Positions 26,151-36,696 of a stretch of DNA of 64,000 nucleotides are shown one piece after another (the stretch's first letter is position 1; every line of letters begins with the position of its first letter). The notes under the pieces are model-generated. The model was given only the letters and a program-made list of their open reading frames with translations, searched no databases and had not been told where the DNA came from. Made by a program: the position numbers and the translations under genes. Origin of the DNA: Paenibacillus paeoniae (lineage in GTDB: Bacteria; Bacillota; Bacilli; Paenibacillales; Paenibacillaceae); the NCBI RefSeq assembly GCF_003388735.1, contig NZ_QUBQ01000001.1:1178001-1242000 (forward strand), given 5' to 3'.

Positions 26151-27392
26151 ATGAAACAGAGAGTTGTCGTTACAGGCATGGGGGTCATTACATCGCTGGG
26201 TTCCGATTTGGAGCAATTTTGGGGGAACCTGCTTGAAGGGAAATCTGGTGTATCCGTTGTGGAAGCATTCGATTTCTCCGAATATCCGACGCGCATTGCG
26301 GCGGAGGTCAAAAACTTCAATCCCGAAGAGTACGGGTTGGATAAAAAAGAAGCGCGTCGTATGGACCGCTTTGTACAATTCGCAGCAGTTGCAAGCAAGC
26401 TGGCTGTGGAGGACGCTGCACTTAAGATCGGTGAGAATGCCGATGCTGAGCGCGTAGGCGTTATGATCGGTTCCGGTATCGGCGGCCTTGGCACTTGGGA
26501 AGATCAGCATAACGTATTGCTGGAGAAAGGTCCGAAGCGCGTGAGCCCGTTCTTCATTCCGATGATGATCGCGAACATGGCATCCGGCCAAGTATCCATG
26601 ATGACAGGTGCGAAAGGCCCTAACAGCACAGCGGTTACCGCTTGTGCGACAGGAACCCATTCTATTGGGGATTCGTACAAAATGATTCAGCGCGGCGACG
26701 CTGATGTCATGCTCGCCGGCGGTGCCGAAGCAACGATTCGCCCGACAGGCATGGCTGGCTTCTGCTCCATGCGCGCGATGTCGACGCGCAATGATGAGCC
26801 GGAGAAGGCAAGTCGTCCGTTCGATGTGGATCGTGATGGATTCGTAATGGGCGAAGGTGCGGGTGTGCTCGTACTGGAGTCGCTCGATCATGCAATCGCT
26901 CGCGGAGCTAAGATTTATGCCGAAGTGGTTGGTTATGGCATGAGCGGCGACGCTCATCACATGACAGAGCCAGATCCGGACGGAGCTGCACGCTGCATGG
27001 TGAAGGCGATCCGTGATGCGGGCATCGACCCGTCGGAGATCGATTATATCAATGCGCACGGCACATCCACTCCGGTAGGGGACAAGTCCGAGACGACGGC
27101 TATTAAAAAGACGTTTGGTGATCACGCTTACAAGGTGGCGGTCAGCTCCACGAAGTCGATGACGGGCCATTTGCTCGGCGCGGCGGGCGGCGTTGAAGCC
27201 GTTATTCTTGGCCTGACGCTGAAGAGCGGCATTATTGCTCCAACGATTAACCTGGATAATCAGGATCCTGAGCTTGACCTGGATTACGTGCCGAATACGC
27301 CTCGCGAAGCGAACGTGAAGTACGCACTGTCCAACTCGTTTGGCTTCGGGGGACATAATGCAACGATCGTGATGAAAGCATATGAAGCATGA
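26151..27392 (+). CDS. fabF: Beta-ketoacyl-ACP synthase II
   Basis: The 413-residue condensing enzyme has the Cys-His-His triad: C165 in [15 protein letters not shown]303 in [11 protein letters not shown] and H340 in [13 protein letters not shown]. It elongates acyl-ACP with malonyl-ACP. ATG 26151 is chosen because AGAGGTG lies upstream; an in-frame GTG at 26142 lies within that site. It overlaps rnc by 11 bases. In B. subtilis fabF is not in this operon, so the cluster here is more complete. Confidence 0.96.
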   Translation: MKQRVVVTGMGVITSLGSDLEQFWGNLLEGKSGVSVVEAFDFSEYPTRIAAEVKNFNPEEYGLDKKEARRMDRFVQFAAVASKLAVEDAALKIGENADAERVGVMIGSGIGGLGTWEDQHNVLLEKGPKRVSPFFIPMMIANMASGQVSMMTGAKGPNSTAVTACATGTHSIGDSYKMIQRGDADVMLAGGAEATIRPTGMAGFCSMRAMSTRNDEPEKASRPFDVDRDGFVMGEGAGVLVLESLDHAIARGAKIYAEVVGYGMSGDAHHMTEPDPDGAARCMVKAIRDAGIDPSEIDYINAHGTSTPVGDKSETTAIKKTFGDHAYKVAVSSTKSMTGHLLGAAGGVEAVILGLTLKSGIIAPTINLDNQDPELDLDYVPNTPREANVKYALSNSFGFGGHNATIVMKAYEA

Positions 27393-28086
27393 ACATTTTG
27401 ACGAGCTGCAGCAGAAGCTGCAGCTCGCTTTCAAACGTGCTAAGCTTCTAAGGCAAGCCTTCACTCATACATCCTATGTGAACGAGCATAAGCGCGGCTC
27501 CGTGCAGGACAACGAGCGCCTGGAATTTCTGGGCGATGCGGTGCTTCAATTGCTTGTCTCCGAATACTTGTTCACCACCTATCCGAAGCGGCCGGAAGGC
27601 GAATTGACCCGGATGCGGGCTTCTGTCGTCTGCGAGCCTTCGCTTGCCTACTTTGCCGAACGAATGGAGCTGGGCAAGTACGTACTGTTAGGACGGGGCG
27701 AGGAGCAGCTTGGCGGCAGACATCGTCAAGCGCTGCTAGCTGATTTGTTCGAGTCGTTTATTGGCGCCATATTTCTGGATGCTGGCATTGAGCGTACACG
27801 CGTATTTTTGGAAGAGCATATGTTTCCGTTTATCGAATCCAACGACTTTGGTCTGCTGATGAAGGATGCCAAGTCCAAGCTGCAGGAGAAAGCGCAGCAT
27901 AATGGCCTGGGACCGGTAGAATATCGAATTGTGGAAGAGCGCGGCCCTGCGCATGACCGCGAGTTTATCGTTGAGGTGTGTTTGGGGGAAGAGCGGTATG
28001 GTCTTGGCGCCGGCCGCACGAAGAAGGAAGCCGAGCAGCGGGCAGCCGCAGAAGCATGGAACACGCTTGCTGCGCAAGACTCGTGA
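27382..28086 (+). CDS. rnc: Ribonuclease III
   Basis: The 234-residue protein has the RNase III signature [13 protein letters not shown] (residues 44-56; catalytic E48 and D52), the second acidic site in [14 protein letters not shown], and a C-terminal double-stranded-RNA-binding domain from about residue 160 ([19 protein letters not shown] to [14 protein letters not shown]). It processes rRNA and double-stranded RNA. The start overlaps fabF by 11 bases, linking it to the lipid operon as in Bacillus. A terminator follows at 28159. Confidence 0.96.
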   Translation: MKHEHFDELQQKLQLAFKRAKLLRQAFTHTSYVNEHKRGSVQDNERLEFLGDAVLQLLVSEYLFTTYPKRPEGELTRMRASVVCEPSLAYFAERMELGKYVLLGRGEEQLGGRHRQALLADLFESFIGAIFLDAGIERTRVFLEEHMFPFIESNDFGLLMKDAKSKLQEKAQHNGLGPVEYRIVEERGPAHDREFIVEVCLGEERYGLGAGRTKKEAEQRAAAEAWNTLAAQDS

Positions 28087-28158
28087 GGCGTTCCGTAAGA
28101 GAAAAACGGACACGGGCGGGATCAGGGACTCCGTTTGTCATTGCAATATGGGATGAGT

Positions 28159-28201
28159 AAAGACCTCTTTTGGCCGGGTAACGGTTCATGGAGGTCTTTT
28201 T
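28159..28201 (+). terminator. Terminator after the fap-fab-rnc operon
   Basis: The stem AAAGACCTC / GAGGTCTTT with a 23-base loop containing further pairing is followed by T residues. Confidence 0.7.
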
Positions 28202-28275
28202 GCGATATAGCGTACGATAACTTTTCATATTCGGGGACAGAATCTTGGGCTATTAGCAGAGGGGAGAGGTTGATC

Positions 28276-28647
28276 ATGGTATATGTGGTGTTAATCGTGT
28301 TCATTGTGGCATCCATGCGTGCGTTCCGTTATTATGGCATCTCTGAGCCGTATTCTAAAGGGATTGCATTGGCTGCCGCTTTTTCTTTGCTGGGGCTTGG
28401 TTGCCTCGCCCATAACCATGCGATCAGCCTGGTGGCGGAAGCAAATGACGGAATCGGCATATCCAATCCTATTGTGTATATGATTATTGGTGAAGACCGA
28501 TGGTCAGTGCAATTGTTCGAGTCTTATTTCAATGGTGCGATAGTGCTCAACTTTCTGATGATCGTAGCCTATCCGGTTGTTTTGACGATGGAGAAGAAGC
28601 GGAGCGGGAAACGGAAAAAAACAATAAATGATACGGTATTGGAGTAA
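28276..28647 (+). CDS. Hypothetical membrane protein between rnc and smc
   Basis: The 123-residue protein has about three to four membrane segments (residues 1-15, 30-50, 60-75 and 90-113) and a basic C-terminus (EKKRSGKRKK). ATG 28276 has GGGGAGAGG six bases before it; the longer frame from 28135 crosses the rnc terminator and is rejected. It is flanked by terminators on both sides, so it is probably transcribed alone. It interrupts the rnc-smc pairing seen in B. subtilis. The family is not recognised. Confidence 0.62.
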   Translation: MVYVVLIVFIVASMRAFRYYGISEPYSKGIALAAAFSLLGLGCLAHNHAISLVAEANDGIGISNPIVYMIIGEDRWSVQLFESYFNGAIVLNFLMIVAYPVVLTMEKKRSGKRKKTINDTVLE

Positions 28648-28662
28648 GCAACAAAAAAAGAT

Positions 28663-28723
28663 AGAGGCGCCGAGCCTCTTTGAATAATGAGGTCAGCCAG
28701 AATGTTTGGGTTGGCCTTTTTTT
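28663..28723 (+). terminator. Double hairpin terminator before smc
   Basis: A first stem, AGAGGC / GCCTCT (28663-28679), is followed by a second, GGTCAGCC / GGTTGGCC, with G-U pairs (28691-28716) and then seven T. Confidence 0.75.
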
Positions 28724-28770
28724 GCAGGAAATAAGTCATAAGAATGCGGTGTGCCCAGCACCTGAAATGA

Positions 28771-28800
28771 TTCACGCAAACCATGATTATGTGGTACAAT
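28771..28800 (+). promoter_or_regulatory. Candidate promoter for smc-ftsY
   Basis: TTCACG (28771-28776) and an extended -10, TGG-TACAAT (28792-28800), are separated by 18 bases. It lies directly after the double terminator and 25 bases before the smc ATG. Confidence 0.55.
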
Positions 28801-28824
28801 GGTGGGTGAGGTGAAAGCCAAACT

Positions 28825-31800
28825 ATGTTTTTGAAGCGGATCGAATTAGCGGGTTTCAAATCCTTCGCCGACAAGACCGAGCTTGAATTTGTAACCGGTA
28901 TTACGGCGGTGGTCGGGCCTAACGGCTCAGGGAAAAGCAATATCTCCGACGGCATTCGCTGGGTGCTTGGCGAGCAAAGCGCCAAGAGTCTGCGCGGAGG
29001 CAAAATGGAGGATATTATATTCGCCGGCAGTGACGCGCGCAAAGCGGTCAATTACGGCGAAGTTTCGCTGACCCTCGACAATGCGGACGGAGCTTTGCCG
29101 CTGGAGTACAACGAGGTGACGGTGACCAGAAGGGTTCACCGGAGCGGCGATAGCGAATATATGATTAACAAGCAGCCATGCCGGCTTAAGGATATAACGG
29201 AGCTGTTCATGGATACGGGCATTGGCAAGGAAGCCTATTCCATTATCGGACAAGGCCGTATTGAAGAGATATTGAGTACGCGCTCCGAGGATCGCAGGGG
29301 CATCTTCGAAGAAGCTTCCGGCATTGTGAAATACAAGTCCCGCAAGCGCGAGGCGCAGAAGAAGCTGGACGAGACGGAGCAGAACCTGCTGCGTATTCAC
29401 GATTTGGTGTCGGAGCTGGAGGATCAAGTCGAACCGCTGCGCAAGCAGTCGGAGAAGGCTATTCACTTCAAGGCGCTTAAGGAAACGCTGAAAACCAAAG
29501 AAATTTCGATGTACGTACATAATATAGAGACGGTGCATCAGGCCTGGTCCCAAGCGACGGATAAGCTGGAGAAGCTTCAAGAGGAGCAGCTTCAGCTATC
29601 TACAGTTGTGAGCAAGCACGATGCGCATCTGGAGCAGGATCGGCTTCAATTGCGTGAAATCGAGCAAGAGCTGGACGTTCTGCACGCAGCCATGCTGCAA
29701 ATTAGCGAGGATGCGGAGAAGTGCGAAGGTTACGGTGAAGTGTTGAAGGAACGCGGTCGCAACCTGGAGCAGAACAAACGCCAGCTGGATGAATCCATTA
29801 CGACGCAGGATGAGCGAATCGTCGGTCTTGTGAAGGAAGAAGCGGAGTTCAGAAGCCGCGCGGCAGCGCTTGAGCTGGAGCTTGCTGATCTTCGTGCGAA
29901 GCTGGCTTCTGAGGAAGTGAATCTGATCGGCGTAGCCGGCGGAGCGGTTGTTGATGCGGAGGAGAAGCTGAAGAGCGAATTGCTTGACGTGCTTAGCGCG
30001 ATGGCACAGCATCGCAATGAAATTCGGTATGCGACGCAGCAGAGAGAGACGCTTCAACGCCGTATGGAGCGGCTAAGCGATGATGAGTCGAAGTGGGCCG
30101 AGCAAAAGGCTCGTTTGGACGAGAGACGCAGCTCGCTTGAGCAAGCGCTGGCGGAGACGCTGGAAACGTTGGGGTTCACTAGAAACCGTATGCTGGAGCA
30201 ATCGGAAGCGACGAAGTCGCTGGCCGTACAACTGGAAGAGGTTATGTCGGCTATTCGCAAGTGGGAGCAACGGCTGGATAGTCATATTTCACGGCGAGAT
30301 ACGATGAAAGAAATGCAGGATGCTCTTGACGGGTTTATGCAAGGGGTTAAGGAAGTGCTGAAGTCGGCACGCCGCGGCTCGGGGGCAATCGAAGGGGTGC
30401 ATGGCGCAGTAGCCGAGCTCATTCGCGTACCGCAGCGCATCGAGGTGGCAGTGGAGACAGCGCTTGGCGGAGCTCTCCAGCACATCGTAATGGAAGATGA
30501 ACGTACGGCAAGGGCTGCGATTACTTTCCTAAAGCAGCGCCAGCTCGGCCGGGCTACATTCCTGCCGCTTGACGTCATTAGAGGGCGTATGGTTCCGGAG
30601 AATGACAAGCGGACGATATCTTCAGTAGAAGGTTTTGTTGGTGTTGCGGCAGATTTGGTAAGCTGTGATGAGCGTTATCAAGCGATCGTTAATAACTTGC
30701 TGGGCAATGTGCTGCTGGCGGAGACGCTGGAGCAGGCGAACCGTATCGCCTCCAGATGCCAATACCGCTATCGTGTTGTGACCTTGGAAGGCGACGTCGT
30801 GAACGCCGGCGGATCAATGACGGGCGGCAGCTTGCAGAAGAGGGGCGCAAGCCTGCTTGGAAGAGGCCGTCAGATCGAAGCTCTCAATCAAGAAATCAAG
30901 GACGCGAAAGCGACGGTTGACCAGCTTAAAAACCGTCTGAGCGACTTGCGGAAGGAGCAATCCATCCGCTCGCAGGATATGGAGGAGCTGCGAGAGCGGG
31001 CTGAGCAAACCCGGATCCGGGAGCAAGGCATCCGTGCGGAGCTGCAGCAGATGGGCTCGGAGACGAAGCTATTGTCGGAGCAAAGCGCATTGTCTAATTC
31101 GGAGAGAAGCTCCCAGACAGAAGAGCGGGAGCAGATTGAAGAGATGGCGGCAGCGGCTGAACAGCGGTTGGAGCAATTGACGCTGGACGAAGCAAGGCTG
31201 CAGGAAGCGATCCGCATGGCCGAGGAGCGGCGCAAGGCAAGCGAGTCGGCTAAGGAAGAGCTGCAAGGACAATTAACCGATATTAAAATCGCGGTGGCCA
31301 AAACCGATCAAGAGAAACATAACTTCGAGGATCAGGCGAACCGCGTACGAAGCGATATTGGGCGTGCCAAGAGCGAGCTGGCCGGGTTGCGTGCGATGTC
31401 GGAGCAGCAGGATGGAGAGATTGCGCGACATGGCGAGGAGAGCATCGCCCAGATCGAGCAGCTTAATGGTTTGCGCATCAAGAAAGCGAATTGCGCCGAG
31501 CAGACCGATTTGAAACGGGCGGCCAGAGCGCAGCGCATATCGGAGCTTGAGCAAGGCGAGAGCGAGACGAAGGATCAGCGTGCTCAGCTTCGAGCGGTTG
31601 AGGATCAAATGAGGAGCACCGAGATTGCCGTTAACCGGCAAGATGTGGAGCTGGACAATTTGCTTCGCAAGCTGAGTGAGGAGTATGAGCTTAGCTTCGA
31701 ACTGGCGAAGGAGCACTATCCGGTTCCGGAGGATGTGCTTGGCACGCAGAACGAAGTTCGCGATCTGAAACGACAGATTGCGTCGTTAGGTGAAGTCAAT

Positions 31801-32403
31801 CTAGGTGCAATCGAGGAATACGATCGCGTCAAGGAGCGCTATGAGTTCCTCTCCGAGCAGAAGGACGATCTTATTGAAGCGAAGACTGCGCTGTATCAGG
31901 TTATTAAGGAGATGGACGATGAGATGTCGAAGCGATTCCGCACGACATTCGAAGCGATTCGCGGACATTTCGTTGTGGTCTTCTCCAAGCTGTTCGGCGG
32001 CGGACGAGCGGATCTGATTATGGTCGATCCGGACAAGGTGCTCGATACGGGCATTGATATCGTGGCCCAGCCACCGGGCAAGAAACTGCAAAACTTGCAG
32101 CTCCTCTCCGGCGGTGAGCGGGCGCTAACGGCTATTGCGTTGCTGTTCGCCATCTTGCAGGTCAAGCCGGTGCCATTCTGTGTTCTCGATGAGGTTGAGG
32201 CTGCATTGGACGAGGCGAATGTATCCCGTTTCGCGCAATATTTGCGTGAATTCTCAGAGCTGACTCAATTTATTGTCGTGACTCACCGCAAAGGCACCAT
32301 GGAGGAAGCGGATGTGCTTTACGGAGTTACGATGGAAGAGGGCGGCGTATCCAAGCTCGTATCGGTACGTCTGGAAGAAGAGCAAGAGCCAGTATCGGCT
32401 TAA
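28825..32403 (+). CDS. smc: Chromosome segregation/condensation protein SMC
   Basis: The 1192-residue protein is a full-length SMC: Walker A GPNGSGKSNI (31-40), two long coiled-coil arms (about 170-500 and 680-1020), a hinge between them (about 520-640, with TGGSLQKRGASLLGRGR just after), the ABC signature LSGGERALTAIAL and Walker B FCVLDEVEAALDEANV. It forms the condensin core with ScpA and ScpB. Its length is close to B. subtilis Smc (1186). It has its own candidate promoter and is followed by ftsY after 47 bases. Confidence 0.97.
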   Translation: MFLKRIELAGFKSFADKTELEFVTGITAVVGPNGSGKSNISDGIRWVLGEQSAKSLRGGKMEDIIFAGSDARKAVNYGEVSLTLDNADGALPLEYNEVTVTRRVHRSGDSEYMINKQPCRLKDITELFMDTGIGKEAYSIIGQGRIEEILSTRSEDRRGIFEEASGIVKYKSRKREAQKKLDETEQNLLRIHDLVSELEDQVEPLRKQSEKAIHFKALKETLKTKEISMYVHNIETVHQAWSQATDKLEKLQEEQLQLSTVVSKHDAHLEQDRLQLREIEQELDVLHAAMLQISEDAEKCEGYGEVLKERGRNLEQNKRQLDESITTQDERIVGLVKEEAEFRSRAAALELELADLRAKLASEEVNLIGVAGGAVVDAEEKLKSELLDVLSAMAQHRNEIRYATQQRETLQRRMERLSDDESKWAEQKARLDERRSSLEQALAETLETLGFTRNRMLEQSEATKSLAVQLEEVMSAIRKWEQRLDSHISRRDTMKEMQDALDGFMQGVKEVLKSARRGSGAIEGVHGAVAELIRVPQRIEVAVETALGGALQHIVMEDERTARAAITFLKQRQLGRATFLPLDVIRGRMVPENDKRTISSVEGFVGVAADLVSCDERYQAIVNNLLGNVLLAETLEQANRIASRCQYRYRVVTLEGDVVNAGGSMTGGSLQKRGASLLGRGRQIEALNQEIKDAKATVDQLKNRLSDLRKEQSIRSQDMEELRERAEQTRIREQGIRAELQQMGSETKLLSEQSALSNSERSSQTEEREQIEEMAAAAEQRLEQLTLDEARLQEAIRMAEERRKASESAKEELQGQLTDIKIAVAKTDQEKHNFEDQANRVRSDIGRAKSELAGLRAMSEQQDGEIARHGEESIAQIEQLNGLRIKKANCAEQTDLKRAARAQRISELEQGESETKDQRAQLRAVEDQMRSTEIAVNRQDVELDNLLRKLSEEYELSFELAKEHYPVPEDVLGTQNEVRDLKRQIASLGEVNLGAIEEYDRVKERYEFLSEQKDDLIEAKTALYQVIKEMDDEMSKRFRTTFEAIRGHFVVVFSKLFGGGRADLIMVDPDKVLDTGIDIVAQPPGKKLQNLQLLSGGERALTAIALLFAILQVKPVPFCVLDEVEAALDEANVSRFAQYLREFSELTQFIVVTHRKGTMEEADVLYGVTMEEGGVSKLVSVRLEEEQEPVSA

Positions 32404-32450
32404 GCAATCATATACAAGCAGGTTAGGACAGGTCAGGAGGAACGGCTGGA

Positions 32451-33464
32451 ATGAGTTTTTTTAAGAGGCTGAAAGAAAGCATCGCTTCCAAGACGGAAGC
32501 GGTCACGAATGTATTTAAGGAAGGTTTGGCGAAGACGCGTACAGCATTCATTGAGAAGGTCGAGGAGCTGATTACTCGACGCAAGAAGATCGATGAAGAG
32601 TTTTACGAGGAGCTTGAAGAGATTCTGATCGGCGCGGACGTAGGCGTCAACACGGTTATGACGCTAATCGATGATTTGCGAGCGGAAGTGAAGAAGCGCA
32701 AGATCGAAGATGCGTCTGATCTGCAGCCGGTGCTGTCAGAGAAGCTGATCGGGTTGCTGAAAGGCGACGATCATGCGGAGCTGAGAATCGCCCCACCAGG
32801 TCAAATTACGGTCATTCTGTTTGTGGGCGTAAATGGTGTGGGCAAGACGACGACGATCGGCAAGCTTGCTCATAAGTTTAAAAGCGAGGGCAAAAGCGTG
32901 CTGATGGCGGCAGGCGATACATTCCGCGCAGGCGCTATCGAACAGCTTGAAGTCTGGGGACAGCGTGTTGGCGTTGACGTCATCAAGCAATCATCAGGCT
33001 CAGACCCTGCAGCTGTAATGTTCGATGCTGTTCAGGCAGCCAAGCAGCGCAAGGTTGACGTATTGTTATGCGACACGGCAGGACGCCTGCAGAACAAGTC
33101 GAACCTGATGGAAGAGCTGAATAAAATATTCCGCGTCATTCAGCGCGAACTGCCGGAAGCGCCGCATGAAGTGTTGTTGGTGCTTGACGCAACGACGGGT
33201 CAGAACGCGCTTAGCCAAGCGAAGCTGTTCGGAGAGAAGAGCGGCGTTACGGGCCTTGTTCTTACGAAACTTGATGGTACAGCCAAGGGCGGTATCGTTA
33301 TAGCGATTCGCAATGAGCTGAACTTGCCGGTGAAGCTGGTAGGATTGGGCGAGAAAATGGGCGACCTGCAAACCTTTGATTCGGAGCAGTTCGTGCATGC
33401 TTTATTTGCAGGCTTAATCAGCCGCGAGTCGGAAGAGGAGCAACAGCCTCCTGCTGCGACTTAA
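32451..33464 (+). CDS. ftsY: Signal recognition particle receptor FtsY
   Basis: The 337-residue SRP GTPase has an N-domain four-helix bundle, then the G-domain with G1 GVNGVGKTTTIGKLA (126-140), DTAGRLQNKSNLMEEL and TKLDGTAKGG. It lacks the long acidic A-domain of E. coli FtsY, as is usual in Firmicutes. It docks Ffh-ribosome complexes to the membrane translocon. CAGGAGGAACGG precedes ATG 32451. It is probably co-transcribed with smc. Confidence 0.96.
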   Translation: MSFFKRLKESIASKTEAVTNVFKEGLAKTRTAFIEKVEELITRRKKIDEEFYEELEEILIGADVGVNTVMTLIDDLRAEVKKRKIEDASDLQPVLSEKLIGLLKGDDHAELRIAPPGQITVILFVGVNGVGKTTTIGKLAHKFKSEGKSVLMAAGDTFRAGAIEQLEVWGQRVGVDVIKQSSGSDPAAVMFDAVQAAKQRKVDVLLCDTAGRLQNKSNLMEELNKIFRVIQRELPEAPHEVLLVLDATTGQNALSQAKLFGEKSGVTGLVLTKLDGTAKGGIVIAIRNELNLPVKLVGLGEKMGDLQTFDSEQFVHALFAGLISRESEEEQQPPAAT

Positions 33465-33635
33465 GCGCAGGAATGGAATAGCTAGAGGAAGCGTCTGGTG
33501 ACGACCGTTTTGCGGGCGACATTGGGCGCTTTGATTTACCACAGATTAGTTGTGGTCTGCAACGGGAAACGCCGGGCATTTGCGGGGGGTATTGGTGCTG
33601 CTGAATTGGAGGAGTAGAGTGACAAGGTTAAAAGC

Positions 33636-33664
33636 TTGACAGGGCAAATGTCATCATGTATGAT
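33636..33664 (+). promoter_or_regulatory. Sigma-A promoter for ylxM-ffh
   Basis: TTGACA (33636-33641) and TATGAT (33659-33664) are separated by exactly 17 bases. It opens the ylxM-ffh-rpsP block after a 275-base gap from ftsY, in which only a small inverted repeat (ACCACA / TGTGGT near 33537) is seen. Confidence 0.75.
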
Positions 33665-33739
33665 AAGAGTCGTTGCAAGCGTGTAAAGTATTTTTCCTTG
33701 ACAGTATCATACAGCGAGACGAAGAAGGAGGCGAAGGGG

Positions 33740-34150
33740 ATGAAGGAACATACACCGGATGCCTTAGCCAGAACGACAAGAGTCAATTTGCTGTTCGACT
33801 TCTACGAGAGCTTGCTTACAGATAAGCAGCGTACTATACTTACTTATTATTATCACGATGATTTCTCGCTTGGCGAGATTGCGTCCGAATTCGGGATCAG
33901 TCGTCAGGCGGTCTATGATAACATCAAGCGTGCTGAGGGTATTCTCGAGAGTTATGAAGAGAAATTATCCCTGCTGGCAAGGCATGAGCGGCTGATGCAA
34001 ATGACGGATCAGCTGGAGCGTGATGTGAAGGCTATCGTGACGAATGAATGGGATAAACAGTCGATCATCGACGCCATCGGGCAGTTTCGAGTGGCGGAAG
34101 GAACGGCAAGAGAAGGGGGCGGGAGTTCATGGCAGCATTTGAAAGCTTAA
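33740..34150 (+). CDS. ylxM: YlxM, helix-turn-helix SRP-associated protein
   Basis: The 136-residue protein has the YlxM/UPF0122 sigma-70 region-4-like helix-turn-helix: [40 protein letters not shown] and [14 protein letters not shown]. YlxM proteins interact with the SRP pathway and are almost always encoded before ffh. ATG 33740 follows AAGGAGG; the frame extension to 33656 begins inside the promoter and is rejected. It overlaps ffh by 22 bases. Confidence 0.93.
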   Translation: MKEHTPDALARTTRVNLLFDFYESLLTDKQRTILTYYYHDDFSLGEIASEFGISRQAVYDNIKRAEGILESYEEKLSLLARHERLMQMTDQLERDVKAIVTNEWDKQSIIDAIGQFRVAEGTAREGGGSSWQHLKA

Positions 34151-35517
34151 GCAATCGGCTTCAGAATGTATTCAGCAAGCTGAAGGGCAAAGGCAAAGTA
34201 TCCGAAGCCGATGTCAATGACGCAATGCGGGAGGTTCGCCTGGCGCTTCTGGAAGCCGACGTTAACTTTAAAGTCGTGAAAGACTTCATTGCCAAGGTAA
34301 AAGAAAAGGCCATCGGCTTGGATGTATCCAAGAGCTTTACTCCAGGCATGGTCATCATCGATATTGTAAACAAAGAATTGACAGAGCTGATGGGCGGCAC
34401 ACAGGTGAAGCTTGTCAAGGCGAACAAGCCTCCGACTGTTATTATGATGGTTGGTTTGCAGGGTGCAGGTAAGACCACCACTTCTGGGAAGCTCGCGAAG
34501 CTGCTTCAGAAGGGCAATCATAAGCCGCTTCTCGTAGCCTGCGATATTTACCGTCCTGCCGCGATCAAGCAGCTTCAAGTGCTTGGCGAGCAGATTGGCG
34601 CACCGGTATTCTCGCTTGGCGACAAGACTTCTCCAGTCGACATTGCGAAGGCTGGCCTGCAGCACGCAAAGGATAACGGCAATGATTACGTCATATTCGA
34701 TACTGCGGGACGACTGCATATTGATGAAGAGCTGATGGATGAGCTGAAGCGAATTCATGAGCATGTGACGCCGGATGAAGTGCTTCTCGTTGTCGATGCG
34801 ATGACAGGTCAAGACGCGGTCAACGTTGCGCAGAGCTTCCATGAACAGCTTGAGCTGTCGGGTGTCGTTCTGACGAAGCTTGATGGCGATACGCGAGGCG
34901 GCGCAGCACTCTCTGTCAAAGCTGTAACGGGTTGTCCGATCAAATTCGCGGCGATGGGCGAGAAGATTGATTCTCTGGAGCCGTTCCATCCGGAGAGAAT
35001 GGCTTCGAGGATTCTCGGCATGGGCGACATGCTTTCCCTGATCGAGAAGGCTCAAGCCGGTATCGATGCGGACAAAGCGGCCGAGATGGAACGCAAGATG
35101 CGTACCGCGGAATTTACGTTTGATGACTTCCTTGACCAGATGGAGCAAGTTCGCAAGCTTGGACCGCTGGATCAGATTATGGATATGCTGCCTGGTATGA
35201 ATAAGATGAAAGGCGGCATGAAGGATCTGAAGGTTGACGAGAAGCAGATTGGCCGCATTGAAGCGATTGTTCGCTCCATGACGAAGGAAGAGAAGCAGAA
35301 GCCGGAGCTTCTTAACCATAGCAGACGCAAACGTGTTGCGACTGGCAGCGGCACGACAATCGTGGAAGTTAACCGTTTGATCAAGCAGTTCGATGATATG
35401 CGCAAAATGATGAAGCAATTCTCGTCCATGATGGGTCCGAAAGGTCCAAAGGGACTCAAAGGCGGCAAAAAAGGCCTGAAGGGCATGCTTGGCCGCAATA
35501 TGAAGTTCCCGTTTTAA
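34129..35517 (+). CDS. ffh: Signal recognition particle protein Ffh
   Basis: The 462-residue protein has an N-domain, a G-domain with G1 [16 protein letters not shown] (109-124), [16 protein letters not shown] and [10 protein letters not shown], and a methionine-rich M-domain ([45 protein letters not shown]) that binds 4.5S/scRNA and signal peptides. Its start overlaps ylxM. The 3' region leads into rpsP after 33 bases. Confidence 0.97.
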   Translation: MAAFESLSNRLQNVFSKLKGKGKVSEADVNDAMREVRLALLEADVNFKVVKDFIAKVKEKAIGLDVSKSFTPGMVIIDIVNKELTELMGGTQVKLVKANKPPTVIMMVGLQGAGKTTTSGKLAKLLQKGNHKPLLVACDIYRPAAIKQLQVLGEQIGAPVFSLGDKTSPVDIAKAGLQHAKDNGNDYVIFDTAGRLHIDEELMDELKRIHEHVTPDEVLLVVDAMTGQDAVNVAQSFHEQLELSGVVLTKLDGDTRGGAALSVKAVTGCPIKFAAMGEKIDSLEPFHPERMASRILGMGDMLSLIEKAQAGIDADKAAEMERKMRTAEFTFDDFLDQMEQVRKLGPLDQIMDMLPGMNKMKGGMKDLKVDEKQIGRIEAIVRSMTKEEKQKPELLNHSRRKRVATGSGTTIVEVNRLIKQFDDMRKMMKQFSSMMGPKGPKGLKGGKKGLKGMLGRNMKFPF

Positions 35518-35550
35518 TCGCAGTTCATTTTTCGAAGGAGGTGAATGATA

Positions 35551-35823
35551 ATGGCAGTACGTATTCGCTTGAAACGTATGGGTGCTCACAAGGCTCCTTT
35601 CTACCGCGTAGTGGTATCGGATTCCCGTTCCCCGCGTGATGGACGTTTTATTGAAGAGATTGGTACTTACAACCCGGTTGCACAGCCAGCTCAAGTTACA
35701 ATCGACGAAGAGAAGGCTCTGAAATGGCTTCAAACTGGAGCACAGGCATCCGACACTGTTCGCGACCTGCTTTCCAAAGCTGGTGTTCTGAAAAAGTTCC
35801 ATGAACTGAAGCTACAGAAGTAA
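35551..35823 (+). CDS. rpsP: 30S ribosomal protein S16
   Basis: The 90-residue protein begins [19 protein letters not shown], the diagnostic S16 N-terminus, and continues with [34 protein letters not shown] precedes ATG 35551; the ATG two codons upstream lies too close to that site. Ribosomal gene in the ffh-trmD operon. Confidence 0.97.
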   Translation: MAVRIRLKRMGAHKAPFYRVVVSDSRSPRDGRFIEEIGTYNPVAQPAQVTIDEEKALKWLQTGAQASDTVRDLLSKAGVLKKFHELKLQK

Positions 35824-35848
35824 CGGTTGAAGAGCGGAGGGCTTTGTG

Positions 35849-36079
35849 ATGAAAGAATTAATTCTTGTCATAGCGAAGGCTTTAGTGGATCATCCGGACG
35901 AAGTGCGGGTCGGTGTGAAGGATGATGAGCGCAGCACGATTTACGAGTTATCGGTACATCCCGATGATGTAGGCAAGGTCATTGGCAAGCAAGGGCGTAT
36001 CGCGAAAGCGATGCGAACGGTCGTGACCTCCGCTTCCGTGAAATCAAGCAAGCGTGTCATTGTCGATATTCTTTCATAA
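35849..36079 (+). CDS. khpA: KH-domain RNA-binding protein KhpA (YlqC)
   Basis: The 76-residue protein is a single KH domain with the GxxG loop in GKVIGKQGRIAKAMR. KhpA pairs with KhpB/EloR in RNA binding and cell elongation in Firmicutes. ATG 35849 is placed seven bases after GGAGGG; a GTG directly upstream at 35846 is also possible. The B. subtilis ylqD gene that follows this one is absent, replaced here by a terminator and rimM. Confidence 0.92.
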   Translation: MKELILVIAKALVDHPDEVRVGVKDDERSTIYELSVHPDDVGKVIGKQGRIAKAMRTVVTSASVKSSKRVIVDILS

Positions 36080-36095
36080 TAGACTGGTATCTTCA

Positions 36096-36122
36096 GGGTC
36101 GGGACGAATGTCCCGACCCTCT
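36096..36122 (+). terminator. Terminator or attenuator between khpA and rimM
   Basis: The perfect 10-bp stem GGGTCGGGAC / GTCCCGACCC with a GAAT tetraloop is followed by TCTTTG. The short T-tract suggests partial read-through into rimM-trmD. Confidence 0.7.
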
Positions 36123-36167
36123 TTGTCATGTTATAATAACGTTAACCAAAGAAGAAGGAATGATAGC

Positions 36168-36692
36168 ATGAACGGGAAATGGTATACGGTAGGCAAGATC
36201 GTTAATACACATGGTATCCGTGGCGATGTGAAAGTATTGCCTCAAACGGATTTTGCGGAGGAGCGTTTTGCGCCGGGCAGCAAGCTGCTAATAGTTAACG
36301 AGGAGAACGGCGAGTCTCGGGAAGTTAAGGTTACAAGCTCGCGCGAACAGAAGAACGTCTATTATCTAAAGCTTGACAGCTTCAACAACATTAATGATGT
36401 CGAGAAGTTTAAGGGCTGGCTGCTGAAGATACCGGAGTCGGAGCAAGGCGAGCTGGAGGAAGGTCAATACTACTACCATCAGATCATCGGCTGTACGGTC
36501 GTTACGGAAGACGGGGAAGAACTAGGTGTCATCTCCGAAATCTTGAGCCCTGGCGCTAATGATGTGTGGGTCGTTGATCGTCCGAAGTCGAAGGGTAAGC
36601 AGCTTCTGCTGCCTGTAATTGACGAAGTCGTATTGGATGTCAACGTAACGGACAAGCAGGTTACGGTAAAGCTGATGGAAGGGTTGGTCTAG
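36168..36692 (+). CDS. rimM: 16S rRNA processing protein RimM
   Basis: The 174-residue protein begins with [20 protein letters not shown], the RimM signature (GxIxxxHGxxGxVKV), followed by a C-terminal PRC-barrel domain with [16 protein letters not shown] and [13 protein letters not shown]. It binds S19 and aids 30S head maturation. AGAAGGAA precedes ATG 36168, and earlier in-frame codons from 36054 lie across the khpA end and terminator. trmD starts four bases after it. Confidence 0.95.
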   Translation: MNGKWYTVGKIVNTHGIRGDVKVLPQTDFAEERFAPGSKLLIVNEENGESREVKVTSSREQKNVYYLKLDSFNNINDVEKFKGWLLKIPESEQGELEEGQYYYHQIIGCTVVTEDGEELGVISEILSPGANDVWVVDRPKSKGKQLLLPVIDEVVLDVNVTDKQVTVKLMEGLV

Positions 36693-36696
36693 CACT

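Noticed and set aside
26112-27464. Minus-strand 450-codon frame opposite fabF
   Set aside because: It is antisense to a gene with complete catalytic motifs and has no ribosome site.
34147-35802. Minus-strand 551-codon frame opposite ffh and rpsP
   Set aside because: It is a shadow of two well-supported core genes.
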